In this document: positions 6,553-15,579 of the stretch, piece after piece
How positions within the stretch are numbered: the stretch's first letter is position 1
Layout of the letters: every line of letters begins with the position of its first letter
Source: Nocardiopsis flavescens
GTDB lineage: Bacteria > Actinomycetota > Actinomycetes > Streptosporangiales > Streptosporangiaceae
Reading direction: 5' to 3'
Assembly: GCF_900141985.1 (NCBI RefSeq)
Contig: NZ_FQZK01000003.1
Span: 62,001 to 126,000, forward strand
Length of the DNA: 64,000 bases
Notes under the pieces: model-generated
Seen by the model: only the letters and a program-made list of their open reading frames with translations
The model's database searches: none
What the model was told of the DNA's origin: nothing
Position numbers and translations under genes: made by a program

Positions 6553-9500
6553 CTAGTTGCCGCCCTGGTCCTCGCCGAGGGCCTCCTCCAGGGCCTCCAG
6601 GGCCTCGCGGAGGCGCTCGTCGGACTCCTGCTGGTTCTCCTGCGCCTCCTCCCAGGCCTCGACGGCCTCGTTGAGGGCGTCGGTGACGTCCTGGTCGCCT
6701 CCGCCGGAGCCGGCCCCGGACTCGGGTGCCTCCTCCTCGGGGGCCTCCTCCTCGCCCTCCTCGGCCGGCGGGGCCGCCGCCCCGTCGAACAGGTTGCTCA
6801 GCGCGTCGGGGAGGTTGCTGCCGATGGCGACCTCCTCGCCGAAGCCGACCATGACCTGCTGCAGCAGCGGGAAGGAGGCGGCTCCGCCGCCGCCCGCCTG
6901 CACGTACAGCGGCTCGACGTAGAGCAGGCCGCCCGCGAACGGCAGGGTGAGCAGGTTGCCCCGCGTCACCTCGGCGTTGGACTGCTCCAGCGGGAGCAGC
7001 ACCTCGCGGACGTTGGCGTCGGCGTCGAACGCGTTCTGGACCTGGCCCGGGCCGAAGATGACGGTGCTGCGCGGCAGCTCCAGCAGCTTCAGCTGGCCGT
7101 AGTCCTCCGAGCGCGGGTCGCTGTCGACCGCCATGAACGCCGCGAGGTTCTCACGGCCCCGGGGCACGTAGGTGGTGGTCAGCGAGAAGCTGGCCTCCTC
7201 GTCGCCCGGGAACTGGATGGTCTGGCGGTAGGGCGACTCGGGCCGGTCGGTGGCACCGGTCGGGTCGTTGGGAACGGCCCAGAAGTCCTGGCCGCCGTAG
7301 TAGGCCGCCGGGTCGGTCACGTGGTACTCGCGCATGATCTCGCGCTGCACCTTGAACAGGTCGTCCGGGTAGCGCAGGTGGTCGATGAGCTCCTCGCTCA
7401 TCTCGTCCTTGTCCTCGACGATGCCGGGGAAGGCGCCCATCCACGTCTGGAGGACGGGGTCCTCCTCGTCCCAGGCGTACAGCGTGACCGTGCCGTCGTA
7501 GGCGTCCACGGTGGCCTTGACCGAGTTGCGGATGTAGTTGACCTCGTTGCCGGGCAGCGTGCTGACCTGCTGGAGCGTCCCGTCCGTGAAGGTGTCGGTG
7601 ACCGCCTGGGTGAAGTCGATCCGGTTGGCGTACGGGTAGCCGTCGGACGTGGTGTAGGCGTCCACGATCCACACGATCTTGCCGTCGACGACCGCCGGGT
7701 AGGGGCGGCTGTCCACCGTGAGGAACGGCGCGACCTTCTCGACCCGGTCCAGCGGGTCCCGCTCGTAGAGGATGCGCGAGTCGGTGGTGATCGCGCTGTT
7801 GAGCAGGATGTTGGGTTCCTGGTACTTGATCGCGTACAGGATCCGCTCGAAGAACGAGTCCAGCTGCACGCCGCCGCTGCCGTCGTAGCGGTTGTAGGCC
7901 TGCGAGCCGCCGGCGCCCTCCTCGGCGGACTCGCCCTCGGCGGGCGCCTCCTCCTCGGTGGTCTCGGCGTCGGCCGGGGCCTGGGCGTCGTCCGGGCTCG
8001 GGCTCACCTCGGGGTCGACCGCGTCCTCCGGGGTGGGGACGTCGCCGGTCTCGCCCTCGGCGTCGAGGGGGTAGTCGTACTCCTCCTCGGCCTGGACGAT
8101 GACGTAGTCGGCGCCCTCGCGGCCGTAGTACACGCGCTCCTGGTACTCGCCGACGACGTCGCTCAGCTCGCCCCGGGGCGGGATGTTGTACTCGGTGAAG
8201 ACCGGCCGGCCCTCGGCGTCGATCTGGGTGCCCGCGGCGGCGACGAAGCCGTAGCCGTGGGTGTAGATCAGGTGCCGGTTGAGCCAGTTGTTCTGGTCCG
8301 AGGGGGGGCCGTCCAGCTCGCGGACGGCGACGATCGTGTCGATCAGGTTGCCGTCGGCGTCCGGGTAGCGGTCGACCTCCAGGACGTCGGGGAACTGGTA
8401 GAAGCCGCGGACCTGCTGCATCTGCTGGAAGGTCTGCGAGACCACGGAGGGGTCGGCCAGGCGGACCGTGGTGCCCTGGGCCTCCTGGACCAGGTCCTCG
8501 GCGCTCAGCTCGGTGGTGGCGTCGTAGGGCTCCGCCTGGGCGTCCTCGATGTCGTACGCCGCCCGCGTGCTGTCGATGTTGCGCTGGATGTAGTCGCTCT
8601 CCAGGCGCTGCTCGTTAGGGTTGACCTGGAAGCGCTGGACGATCTCGGGGTAGGCGACGCCGACGATCACCGCGGACAGCACCAGGAGGCCGAGGCTGGC
8701 CACCGGGACCATCGTGTTCTTGAAGTAGATGTTCGCGAAGAACAGCAGGGCGCAGATCACCGAGATGACGGTGAGGATCGTCAGCGCGGTCTTGACCGCG
8801 TTCACGTCGGTGTAGGAGGCGCCGAAGGTGTAGCCGCGCTCGGAGAACACCAGCCCGTAGCGGTCCAGCCAGTAGGACCCGGCGCGCAGCAGCACGAACA
8901 GTCCGAGCAGCACCGACAGGTGCACCCGGGCCGCGGGGGTGGCGCGCTGGCCGGTGTCGTTCTGGAGGCGGACGCCGCCGTACAGGTAGTGCACGATGAC
9001 CGCGGCGATGAAGGCCAGGATCACGGCGGCGTAGAGGTAGCCGAGCAGGATCCGCAGGAACGGGTAGACGAACGTGAAGAACGCGATGTCCATCCGGAAC
9101 TCGGGGTCGGCGACCCCGAAGTCCACGCCGTTGACGAACTGCAGGTAGGCCCGCCAGTCACCACTGGCGGCGGCGCCGGACAGCAGCGCCAGCGCACCCA
9201 CGGCGATCCAGAAGAAGAGCCTGCGGTGCGGGTCGATGGACTGCCGGTAGCGGTCCAGGCCCTGCTGTTCGAGGCTCATCGGCCGGATGCCGGGCCGTGC
9301 CCGGTAGGCGAAGAAGATGCTGATGCCGACGATGACGGCCATCACCAGCGCGGCCACGGCGAACAGCAGCACCCGTGTCCAGAGTTCGGTCAGGAAGACC
9401 GAGGTGAAGCCGACGGACTGGAACCACATGTAGTCGGTCCAGAAGTTCGCGGCGAACATCAACCCCGCGATGATGACGACCACGGTCGCCGCGACTGGCG

Positions 9501-9561
9501 CGAGCAACCTTGATCGACGAGGCATGCGCGCAGGTGGTGCGCCGGGCGATCGGAAGCTCAC
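6553..9561 (-). CDS. UPF0182 family large membrane protein
   Basis: 1002 residues, typical of UPF0182, a widespread actinobacterial family of unknown function. The first third carries about seven hydrophobic segments (beginning near residues 20, 60, 115, 165, 210, 250 and 280). A large hydrophilic, probably extracellular, domain follows. The motifs Y-I-Q-R-N-I-x-x-T-R-A-A-Y and L-N-R-H-L-I-Y-T-H-G-Y-G are family hallmarks. Two Glu/Ala/Pro-rich low-complexity inserts are visible (about residues 500-555 and 925-950), and the C-terminus is acidic and likely coiled-coil. The start is GTG with GAGGGGGA upstream. In M. tuberculosis the homologue Rv3193c also lies next to the PDZ protease gene. Confidence 0.9.
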   Translation of the reverse strand: MSFRSPGAPPARMPRRSRLLAPVAATVVVIIAGLMFAANFWTDYMWFQSVGFTSVFLTELWTRVLLFAVAALVMAVIVGISIFFAYRARPGIRPMSLEQQGLDRYRQSIDPHRRLFFWIAVGALALLSGAAASGDWRAYLQFVNGVDFGVADPEFRMDIAFFTFVYPFLRILLGYLYAAVILAFIAAVIVHYLYGGVRLQNDTGQRATPAARVHLSVLLGLFVLLRAGSYWLDRYGLVFSERGYTFGASYTDVNAVKTALTILTVISVICALLFFANIYFKNTMVPVASLGLLVLSAVIVGVAYPEIVQRFQVNPNEQRLESDYIQRNIDSTRAAYDIEDAQAEPYDATTELSAEDLVQEAQGTTVRLADPSVVSQTFQQMQQVRGFYQFPDVLEVDRYPDADGNLIDTIVAVRELDGPPSDQNNWLNRHLIYTHGYGFVAAAGTQIDAEGRPVFTEYNIPPRGELSDVVGEYQERVYYGREGADYVIVQAEEEYDYPLDAEGETGDVPTPEDAVDPEVSPSPDDAQAPADAETTEEEAPAEGESAEEGAGGSQAYNRYDGSGGVQLDSFFERILYAIKYQEPNILLNSAITTDSRILYERDPLDRVEKVAPFLTVDSRPYPAVVDGKIVWIVDAYTTSDGYPYANRIDFTQAVTDTFTDGTLQQVSTLPGNEVNYIRNSVKATVDAYDGTVTLYAWDEEDPVLQTWMGAFPGIVEDKDEMSEELIDHLRYPDDLFKVQREIMREYHVTDPAAYYGGQDFWAVPNDPTGATDRPESPYRQTIQFPGDEEASFSLTTTYVPRGRENLAAFMAVDSDPRSEDYGQLKLLELPRSTVIFGPGQVQNAFDADANVREVLLPLEQSNAEVTRGNLLTLPFAGGLLYVEPLYVQAGGGGAASFPLLQQVMVGFGEEVAIGSNLPDALSNLFDGAAAPPAEEGEEEAPEEEAPESGAGSGGGDQDVTDALNEAVEAWEEAQENQQESDERLREALEALEEALGEDQGGN

Positions 9562-9792
9562 GCCTCCCCCTCGTTATGGCTTGTTAGGTGCGTTCGGTGC
9601 GCGTGCAGCGCCTTGTTTACGGAGAACTTCACTTCGACCCTTCGGAGTTCCCGAAACCTGTCCCATGGGGGTGACAAGGTCGCATCGTTGGTGTATCGGC
9701 ACGGCAACCCTGTGGATTCGTCGTGGTCCCTTTGTGACCCTACTGTCCGCGAACGGGAGCGGCGAGGTTCCCACATCGGCCACTATGGGAGC

Positions 9793-10299
9793 GTGTCGAA
9801 CATTCGCGAAGCCGTCATGGACCTCGAACGCCACGCCGCCGATCAGGGGTGGGACCGGCCGCTGGGGCTGTACGCCCTGGTGCCGACGGTCGAACTGCTG
9901 GCCGCCGAGCCCGCCCTCGCCGAGATGCTGGGCGTCACCGGCGAGCCCGACCCCCTGGAGCTGACGCCGGTCGAGCAGGACCCGCTCCCCGACGACCTCC
10001 CGCTGGAGGAGGCGCTGGGCCGCATCATGTGGCCCGAGGGGGTCGCCGGCTGCGCCCTGGTCATGGAGCGGCTGGTGGTGAAGGGCTCCGACGAGACGCT
10101 CTCGCCCGGTGAGGACGTCACCGCCGAGGGCCGTGAGACGGAGGAGATCCGCATGGTCGCGGGCGTGCTGCGGGACGGCTCGCGTCACTGCGCGCTGCGC
10201 ATGCGCAGCCACGACACCGAGGAGGCGGTCCTCAACGGGGTCGACCTCGTCCCGGCGCTGACCTCCGCGCTGGCCCTCACCCTGGACCTGGAGAAGTAG
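9793..10299 (+). CDS. PPA1309-family protein of unknown function
   Basis: 168 residues. It matches the conserved actinobacterial PPA1309 family: an N-terminal helix ending in G-W-D-R-P, then L-x-A-L-V-P-T-x-E-L-L, an acidic middle with W-P-E-x-V-x-G-C-A-L-x-x-E-R, and a C-terminal D-G-x-x-H-C-A-L-R region. No catalytic residues or membrane segments are evident; the protein should be cytosolic. The GTG at 9793 was chosen because it gives the usual N-terminus. The hexamer CACTAT ends 6 bases before it, which suggests a leaderless message rather than use of the very close GGGAG. It is divergent from UPF0182 and convergent with the protease gene. Confidence 0.8.
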   Translation: MSNIREAVMDLERHAADQGWDRPLGLYALVPTVELLAAEPALAEMLGVTGEPDPLELTPVEQDPLPDDLPLEEALGRIMWPEGVAGCALVMERLVVKGSDETLSPGEDVTAEGRETEEIRMVAGVLRDGSRHCALRMRSHDTEEAVLNGVDLVPALTSALALTLDLEK

Positions 10300-10303
10300 G
10301 CGG

Positions 10304-10335
10304 GGGCCGTCCGCGGGGTCCTCGGCGGACGGCCC
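10304..10335. terminator. Bidirectional hairpin between PPA1309 and PDZ protease genes
   Basis: An 11-bp perfect stem (10304-10314 with 10325-10335) with a 10-base loop, 4 bases after the PPA1309 stop codon and between convergent genes. Confidence 0.6.
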
Positions 10336-10418
10336 GCGGCGGGCCCCTCCGCTCCGGCTCCCGGGTCCCGCGGACGCCGGGTGCCCCGGTCGTCGCCGGG
10401 GCCCCGGGTGCGTGCGGG

Positions 10419-11495
10419 CTACTCGCAGCGGGGCAGGTCGCCCTCGCCGGTGCGGATGGTCTCCAGGGCCTCCACCGCGTCGGTGAGGGTCTCCACGCGG
10501 ACGACCTCCAGCTCGCCGTAGGCGGCGGACTGGGAGATCTGGGGGCAGCTGTCGGCGGCGACGAGGAAGTACTCGGCGCCGTCCCGCTGGGCGCTCACCA
10601 TCTTCTGCGGGATGCCGCTGACCCCGCCGACGGCGCCCGCGGAGTCGATCGTGCCCGACCCGGCGACGGAGGCGCCGCCGGTGAGCCCGTCCTCGCTGAG
10701 CCGGTCGATGATGCCCAGGGCGAACATCATCCCGGCGCTGGGGCCGCCGATGTCGCCGACGGTGATGTCGACCCCGATGGGGAAGTCCATCTCGTCGGCG
10801 ATGAGGATGCCGACCGCCGCCCGGCCCTCCTCGCCCTCCTCCGTCACCAGCTCGACCTCGACCTCCTCGCCGCCGCGGTCCAGGGTGAGGGAGACGGTGT
10901 CGCCGGGCTCGCGGTCGCCCACGCGCTCCACGACGGCGGCGCTGCCGACGGCGGTGCCGGGCTCGCCCTCGGAGCGGATGTCGACCTCCTCGCCGTCCAC
11001 GGAGGTGATGACGTCGCCGGGCTCGACCCGCCCCTGGGCGGGCATGTCCTCGACCACGTCGGCGACCACGGGGACCGCGTCGTAGCCGAGGCCGACCTGG
11101 TTGAGGGCGGCGGCGGTGGCGTCGGTCTGGGAGTCGTTCATCTGGACGGTCTGCCGCTCGCTGACCTCCTCGGGGCTGCGCCCGGCGGGGAAGAGCAGCT
11201 CCTCGGGCATGACCGCCTCGGTGGGCGACAGCCAGGCGCGCACGACGGTGAAGAAGTCGAGGCGGTGCTGGGGCCCGCCGGCGTACTGCACGGTGACCAT
11301 CGACAGCGAGCCCTCGTGCTCGTAGCTGTCGGTGCCCTCGATCTCGATGACCGGGCCGTCCTCGGTGCGGCCCACCGTGTCCAGGGTGACGCCCGGCCCC
11401 GCCACCAGGTACGGCATCGGCAGGAAGCGGCTGCCGATCCCGAGCCCGGCGAGGAGGATGAGGGCGACAACAAGGGTCATGACACGACGAACCAT
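10419..11495 (-). CDS. PDZ-domain Lon-like (YlbL-type) membrane-anchored serine protease
   Basis: 358 residues. One N-terminal membrane anchor (about 5-22), then a PDZ domain (about 130-215) and a Lon-type proteolytic domain (about 235-350). The Lon Ser-Lys dyad is intact: G-G-P-S-A-G with Ser 253, and G-I-P-Q-K with Lys 298. There is no ATPase domain, so this is the secreted or surface Lon-like group (YlbL). The ATG at 11495 is preferred over the GTG three codons upstream because AAGG lies 9 bases before it. It is transcribed with moaE upstream (36 bases). Its substrate is unknown; in M. tuberculosis the homologue is Rv3194c. Confidence 0.87.
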   Translation of the reverse strand: MVRRVMTLVVALILLAGLGIGSRFLPMPYLVAGPGVTLDTVGRTEDGPVIEIEGTDSYEHEGSLSMVTVQYAGGPQHRLDFFTVVRAWLSPTEAVMPEELLFPAGRSPEEVSERQTVQMNDSQTDATAAALNQVGLGYDAVPVVADVVEDMPAQGRVEPGDVITSVDGEEVDIRSEGEPGTAVGSAAVVERVGDREPGDTVSLTLDRGGEEVEVELVTEEGEEGRAAVGILIADEMDFPIGVDITVGDIGGPSAGMMFALGIIDRLSEDGLTGGASVAGSGTIDSAGAVGGVSGIPQKMVSAQRDGAEYFLVAADSCPQISQSAAYGELEVVRVETLTDAVEALETIRTGEGDLPRCE

Positions 11496-11531
11496 GCTGC
11501 ACACCTTATTGCCGTCGGGATACGCGGCGTG

Positions 11532-11969
11532 TCAGGGCGCCCCCACCCACTCGTCGTCGCCGTCGGCGAACGCCTGGTGCTTCCAGATGGGCACCTGGGC
11601 CTTGAGGTCGTCGATGAGCCTGCGGCAGGCGGCGAACGCCTCCTCGCGGTGCTCGGCGGAGGCCGCCACGACCACCGCGAGGTCGCCGATCTCCAGGTCC
11701 CCGACCCGGTGGACGGCGGCCAGCCGGACGACGGAGCGGCCCGGGACCGAGGTGTCGGCGAGCACCTTCTCCATGACCGACCTCAGCGAGGCCTCGACGG
11801 TGGGGTGCGCCGAGTAGCCGAGCCGGGCGACGTCGCGCCCGTGGTCGTGGTCGCGGACGGTGCCGATGAAGACGGCCGTTCCGCCCGCGCGGGGGTCCTG
11901 GACGGCCGTGAGGACCTCGTCCACCGAGAGAGGGCTGTCGCGTACCGAGGCGAGCGTGATCTGTTCCAC
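11532..11969 (-). CDS. moaE: Molybdopterin synthase catalytic subunit
   Basis: 145 residues, full length for MoaE, which transfers sulfur from the MoaD thiocarboxylate to precursor Z. Conserved blocks are present: F-x-G-x-V-R-D-H-D (about 34-43), H-R-V-G-D-L-E-I-G-D (about 86-95), S-A-E-H-R-E-E-A-F, and the C-terminal V-P-I-W-K-H-Q with the catalytic Lys. The start is GTG at 11967-11969. An extended -10 (TGGTACCTT on the minus strand, TACCTT at 11976-11981) ends 6 bases before it, so the gene is probably leaderless. No moaD partner is adjacent; moeZ at 35-36 kb may supply the activated sulfur carrier. The 298 bases upstream to 12267 hold no gene that I can see. Confidence 0.9.
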   Translation of the reverse strand: MEQITLASVRDSPLSVDEVLTAVQDPRAGGTAVFIGTVRDHDHGRDVARLGYSAHPTVEASLRSVMEKVLADTSVPGRSVVRLAAVHRVGDLEIGDLAVVVAASAEHREEAFAACRRLIDDLKAQVPIWKHQAFADGDDEWVGAP

Positions 11970-12267
11970 TCCTAGAAGGTACCAATCGTCCCTTCCGACA
12001 CGTCACGGTTGGTCCGGGGCCGTGCGGCGGCCCCCGGCCCCCGGCGGCCGACCGCCCCCTGCGGGGCTGCGGCGGGCGCGGGGCCGGGCTCGGGCCCGAA
12101 CGACCGGCGATGCCCTCGCGGCCCAACGGGCGGGGGCGCCCCGCCCGCGCGGGGCACGGACGGCGGAGCGTACACGGCGACCGGGCGGTGGCCTGCCGAG
12201 CCGCGCCCGCGGGGCACGGCGGGCGCGCCCTCTCAGGATCGGACGGCGGACGGGGCCGGGCGCGGGG

Positions 12268-13392
12268 TCAGCCGCCCTTGCGCTTGCGCAGGTGGCGGAT
12301 GGTCACGGCGGTCCCGATCGCGGCCGCGGCGGCGCCCGCCGCCCCGGCGGCCGTGACGGCCACCTCCTTGCGGCCGATGCTGCGCCCCACCAGCGCGGGC
12401 CCGCCCCGGGACTCCAGCAGGCTCGCCAGCGCGGCCTCGTTGTCGTGCAAGGGCTTCCACCCGGCCGCGCGCAGCGCCGCCCCGTCCACCACGCACGGGT
12501 ACACGAGGAACTTCAGCTCCCCCTCCGCGGCGGGGGTGATCCGGGCCTGGTGCAGGCGGCGGACCGTGCCGAAGGCGAGGTTGGCGGGCACCTCGAAGTG
12601 CTTCATCCCGGCGATCTCCTCCACCTGCTCCTGGGTGAGGGATCCCTCACTGGCGACCGCGACCACCCCGTCGGGGCCGTCCACCCCGTGCAGGGCGCAG
12701 AACGCCAGCGCCCGGGCCAGGTCCTCCACGTGGCAGAACTGCCAGTGCTGCCGGTGCCCCTTGACGGTGAGCAGGCGCGGCGCCGAGAAGTGGCGGCTGA
12801 GCAGGGTGTCCAGCCCGGGGCCCACCAGGGGCGCGGGGCGGACCACGGTGACGGCCAGCCCGGGGTGGGCGCGGCGGGCGCGCTCGGCCAGCGCCTCGAT
12901 CTCGGCGAAGTCGCCCATGAGGCCGTCGCCGTTGTCCGAGACGCGGGGCGCGTTCTCCGGGAGCGGGACCGGGTTGTCCGGGGCCGCCCCGTAGACCATC
13001 GTGCCGGTGACCAGGAGCACACGCGGCACCCCCGAGGCCGCCGCGGCGGTCAGGACCGTCTGCGCGGCGCGGAGGTTGTGGGCGCGCCGGTCCGCGGGCC
13101 GGGTCTCCAGGGAGCGGTCGTCGGCGGTGTGCACCAGCACGTCCACGCCGCCCAGGCGGGAGACCAGCCCGGGGTCGCGGACGTCGGCGATGCGCCAGGT
13201 GACGCCGCGCAGGTCGGCGAACTCGGAGTCGATGGCGACGACCTCGCGCGGAACCGCGGAACCTTCCGGCGCCGCCAGGCGTTGCACGAGGAGTCGGCCC
13301 ACCCCGGAGGCCGCACCGGTGACGGCGACGACCGCCCCGGCCCCTCCGGACCGGCTGTGCTCTGGGCGAACCTGGCTGCTTTCGGTATTCAC
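12268..13392 (-). CDS. NAD-dependent epimerase/dehydratase family (SDR) protein
   Basis: 374 residues. An N-terminal Rossmann fold is shown by V-T-G-A-A-S-G-V-G (about 19-27) and an acidic residue after the second strand. A Thr-Met-x-Tyr region (T-G-T-M-V-Y-G) stands where extended SDR enzymes have their active site, but the Tyr-x-x-x-Lys pair is not evident, so catalysis is doubtful. A short hydrophobic Ala/Gly-rich segment near the C-terminus (about 347-365), followed by basic residues, looks like a membrane anchor. The GTG at 13392 has GGGAG 9 bases upstream. It is divergent from the Zincin_2 gene with 63 bases between them. The substrate is unknown. Confidence 0.75.
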   Translation of the reverse strand: MNTESSQVRPEHSRSGGAGAVVAVTGAASGVGRLLVQRLAAPEGSAVPREVVAIDSEFADLRGVTWRIADVRDPGLVSRLGGVDVLVHTADDRSLETRPADRRAHNLRAAQTVLTAAAASGVPRVLLVTGTMVYGAAPDNPVPLPENAPRVSDNGDGLMGDFAEIEALAERARRAHPGLAVTVVRPAPLVGPGLDTLLSRHFSAPRLLTVKGHRQHWQFCHVEDLARALAFCALHGVDGPDGVVAVASEGSLTQEQVEEIAGMKHFEVPANLAFGTVRRLHQARITPAAEGELKFLVYPCVVDGAALRAAGWKPLHDNEAALASLLESRGGPALVGRSIGRKEVAVTAAGAAGAAAAAIGTAVTIRHLRKRKGG

Positions 13393-13455
13393 TCCGGGCG
13401 ACTCCCAGCTAACGTGACAGTGGAGACCAAACCTAATCCTGCCTGAGGTCTGATT

Positions 13456-14895
13456 GTGAGCGACCTGCCTTTCGGTTTCAGCATGCCGAACGATCCCGAT
13501 GACGAGTCCGGACGCCGCTCTGGCGACTCCGGCTCGGGTGGTGCCGGCAGCGGCCGCCCGGGCGGAGGAGATCCCGGTACGCCGGACGGGTTCCCGTTCG
13601 GCGACCCGCAGCAGATGGCCGACATGCTGCGCCAGTTCGCGGACATGATGTCGTCCCAGCCCGCCCCCGGCGGCCCCGCCTCCGGGCAGGGCACGGGCTC
13701 GGGCATCAACTGGAGTATGGCCAAGGACATAGCGCGACAGGTCGTCGCGCAGAAGGGCGACCCCAGTGTGCCGCCCGGAGACTACGCCAAGGTCCAGGAG
13801 GCGCTGCGCCTGGGCGACCTGTGGCTGGACCAGTCCACCTCCCTTCCCTCGGGCGTGCAGACCACGCAGGCGTGGAGCCGCTCGGAGTGGGTGGAGCGGA
13901 CCATGGACTCCTGGTCGCAGCTGTGCGACCCGCTGACCAGCAAGACCGTCACCTCCATGGGGCAGAGCCTGCCCGAGGAGATGCGCTCGGTGGCCGGCCC
14001 CCTGCTGGGCATGATCCAGCAGATGGGCGGCATGATGGTCGGCCAGCAGGCCGGCCAGGCCGTGGGCGAGCTCTCCCAGGAGGTCGTGGGCACCGCGGAC
14101 ATCGGGCTGCCGCTGGCCGGCGAGGGCAGCGCGGCGCTGCTGCCGCTGGGCGTCGCCAAGTTCAGCGAGGGGCTCCAGATCCCCGACGACGAGGTGCGGC
14201 TGTACCTGGCCGCCCGCGAGGCGGCGGTGCACCGGCTGTACGCGCACGTGCCGTGGCTGCGCTCGCACGTGTTCCGGCTGGTCTCCGAGTACGCCGACGG
14301 GATGTCCTTCGACGTCAGCGGCCTGGAGGACCGGCTCGGCGAGATCGACCTCAGCAACCCGGAGGCGCTCCAGGAGGCGCTGGGCGGCCAGGGCCTCTTC
14401 CAGCCCGAGGACACCCCGCGGCAGAAGGCGGCGCTCAACCGGCTGGAGACCACCCTGGCCCTCATCGAGGGCTGGGTGGCGACCGTGGTGTCGGGAGCGG
14501 TGAGCGGGCGGCTGCCGCAGGCGGACGCCCTGGCCGAGGCGACCCGGCGGCGCCGGGCCACCGGCGGGCCGGCAGAGCACACCTTCGCGGCCCTGGTCGG
14601 GCTGGAGCTGCGTCCGCGGCGGCTGCGCGAGGCGCAGGCGCTGTGGAAGGCGCTGGAGGAGGCGCGCGGGATCGAGGGGCGCGATGCCGTGTGGCAGCAC
14701 CCGGACCTGATGCCGGGCGGCGAGGATTTGGACGACCCGGCGGCGTTCGTCAGCGGCGGCGCGTTCGCCGACGCCGACTTCGACATCTCGACGCTCACCG
14801 GGGACGCCCCGGGCGCGCCGGCCGACGGGGACGCCGACGCGGACGGGTCCGCCGGGCCCGGAAAGAAGAAGGACGAGCCGGGAGAGGACTCCTAG
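13456..14895 (+). CDS. Zincin_2 (DUF2342) family putative zinc-dependent hydrolase
   Basis: 479 residues. The disordered Gly/Ser/Pro-rich N-terminus (to about 55) is followed by the DUF2342 domain. Family blocks seen are the Gly/Met-rich hydrophobic helix M-I-Q-Q-M-G-G-M-M-V-G-Q-Q, then A-A-R-E-A-A-V-H-R-L-Y-A-H-V-P-W-L-R near 250, and A-L-I-E-G-W-V near 337. The last has Trp where the other subfamily has His (EGHV), and no HExxH is present, so metal-dependent activity is uncertain. The acidic C-terminus is low-complexity. GAGG lies 7 bases before the GTG start. The next gene starts directly at the stop codon. The M. tuberculosis homologue is Rv3195. Confidence 0.83.
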   Translation: MSDLPFGFSMPNDPDDESGRRSGDSGSGGAGSGRPGGGDPGTPDGFPFGDPQQMADMLRQFADMMSSQPAPGGPASGQGTGSGINWSMAKDIARQVVAQKGDPSVPPGDYAKVQEALRLGDLWLDQSTSLPSGVQTTQAWSRSEWVERTMDSWSQLCDPLTSKTVTSMGQSLPEEMRSVAGPLLGMIQQMGGMMVGQQAGQAVGELSQEVVGTADIGLPLAGEGSAALLPLGVAKFSEGLQIPDDEVRLYLAAREAAVHRLYAHVPWLRSHVFRLVSEYADGMSFDVSGLEDRLGEIDLSNPEALQEALGGQGLFQPEDTPRQKAALNRLETTLALIEGWVATVVSGAVSGRLPQADALAEATRRRRATGGPAEHTFAALVGLELRPRRLREAQALWKALEEARGIEGRDAVWQHPDLMPGGEDLDDPAAFVSGGAFADADFDISTLTGDAPGAPADGDADADGSAGPGKKKDEPGEDS

Positions 14896-15456
14896 GTGTC
14901 GCTGCACGCCGACGCCCGGGCGGTGCTGGCCGCCTGGGCCGCCCCCGACGCGCGCCAGGAGGAGCTGCGCCGCGCGTACGTGGAGCACCTGGACGCCCAC
15001 GGGGACGGGATGTGGCGCTCCTGCCTGCCCGGGCACATCACGGCCAGTTCGGCGGTCGTCTCCGCCGAGGGCGACCGGGTGGTGCTGACGCTGCACCGCA
15101 TCCACCGGATGTGGTTGCAGACCGGCGGTCACTGCGAGCCGCAGGACGCCACCCTGGCGGGGGCCGTGCTGCGCGAGGCGACCGAGGAGTCGGGCATCGC
15201 GGGCCTGGAACTGCTCCCCGAGCCGATCCGGCTGGACCGGCACGCGGTGCCGTGCGGCGGCGGCAGCTTCCACCTGGACGTGCAGTACGCGGTGCTGGCC
15301 CCGAGCGGGGCGGAGCCGGTGATGGACCCGGACGAGTCCGCCGACCTGGGCTGGTTCCCGGTGGACGCGCTGCCCGAGCCCACCGACGACGTGACCCGCT
15401 CCCTGGTGCGGGCCGCCGCCGAGGCCGTGGCGGCCCACCGCGCCGCCGCCCGCTGA
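14896..15456 (+). CDS. Nudix hydrolase
   Basis: 186 residues. The Nudix box is around 77-101, ending in R-E-A-T-E-E-S-G-I with the metal-binding Glu residues; the first half (G-G-H-C-E-P-Q-D) carries Asp in place of the first Glu and appears one residue longer than the textbook pattern. This form is common in actinobacterial relatives. The box is preceded by R-I-H-R-M-W-L-Q-T. The substrate, a nucleoside diphosphate derivative, is unknown. The GTG start lies directly after the stop codon of the Zincin_2 gene, so the two are co-translated. Confidence 0.82.
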   Translation: MSLHADARAVLAAWAAPDARQEELRRAYVEHLDAHGDGMWRSCLPGHITASSAVVSAEGDRVVLTLHRIHRMWLQTGGHCEPQDATLAGAVLREATEESGIAGLELLPEPIRLDRHAVPCGGGSFHLDVQYAVLAPSGAEPVMDPDESADLGWFPVDALPEPTDDVTRSLVRAAAEAVAAHRAAAR

Positions 15457-15519
15457 CCCCGGCGGGCACCGGACGCGCCGCCGTCGGTACGCGGCCCCCT
15501 CGCACGGATACCGCTTGCC

Positions 15520-15551
15520 GTCCGGGCGTCCGGGCGTCCGGGCGTCCGGGC
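15520..15551. repeat. Four perfect tandem copies of the 8-mer GTCCGGGC
   Basis: Units start at 15520, 15528, 15536 and 15544 without a mismatch, between the Nudix and metallopeptidase genes, which converge. Such short GC repeats are prone to slippage. Confidence 0.85.
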
Positions 15552-15579
15552 GGCATGATCCGTTGCGGCAGGGCGGGGG

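Noticed and set aside
5730-6674. Plus-strand open frame across the tRNA-fMet gene and the repeat region
   Set aside because: It starts inside the tRNA, is Pro/Arg/Gly-rich and crosses two hairpins; the repeat is better treated as non-coding.
6436-9513. Very long plus-strand open frame opposite the UPF0182 gene
   Set aside because: It mirrors the high third-position GC of the real gene on the other strand, is Val/Leu/Asp/Gly-repetitive and has no family features or ribosome-binding site.
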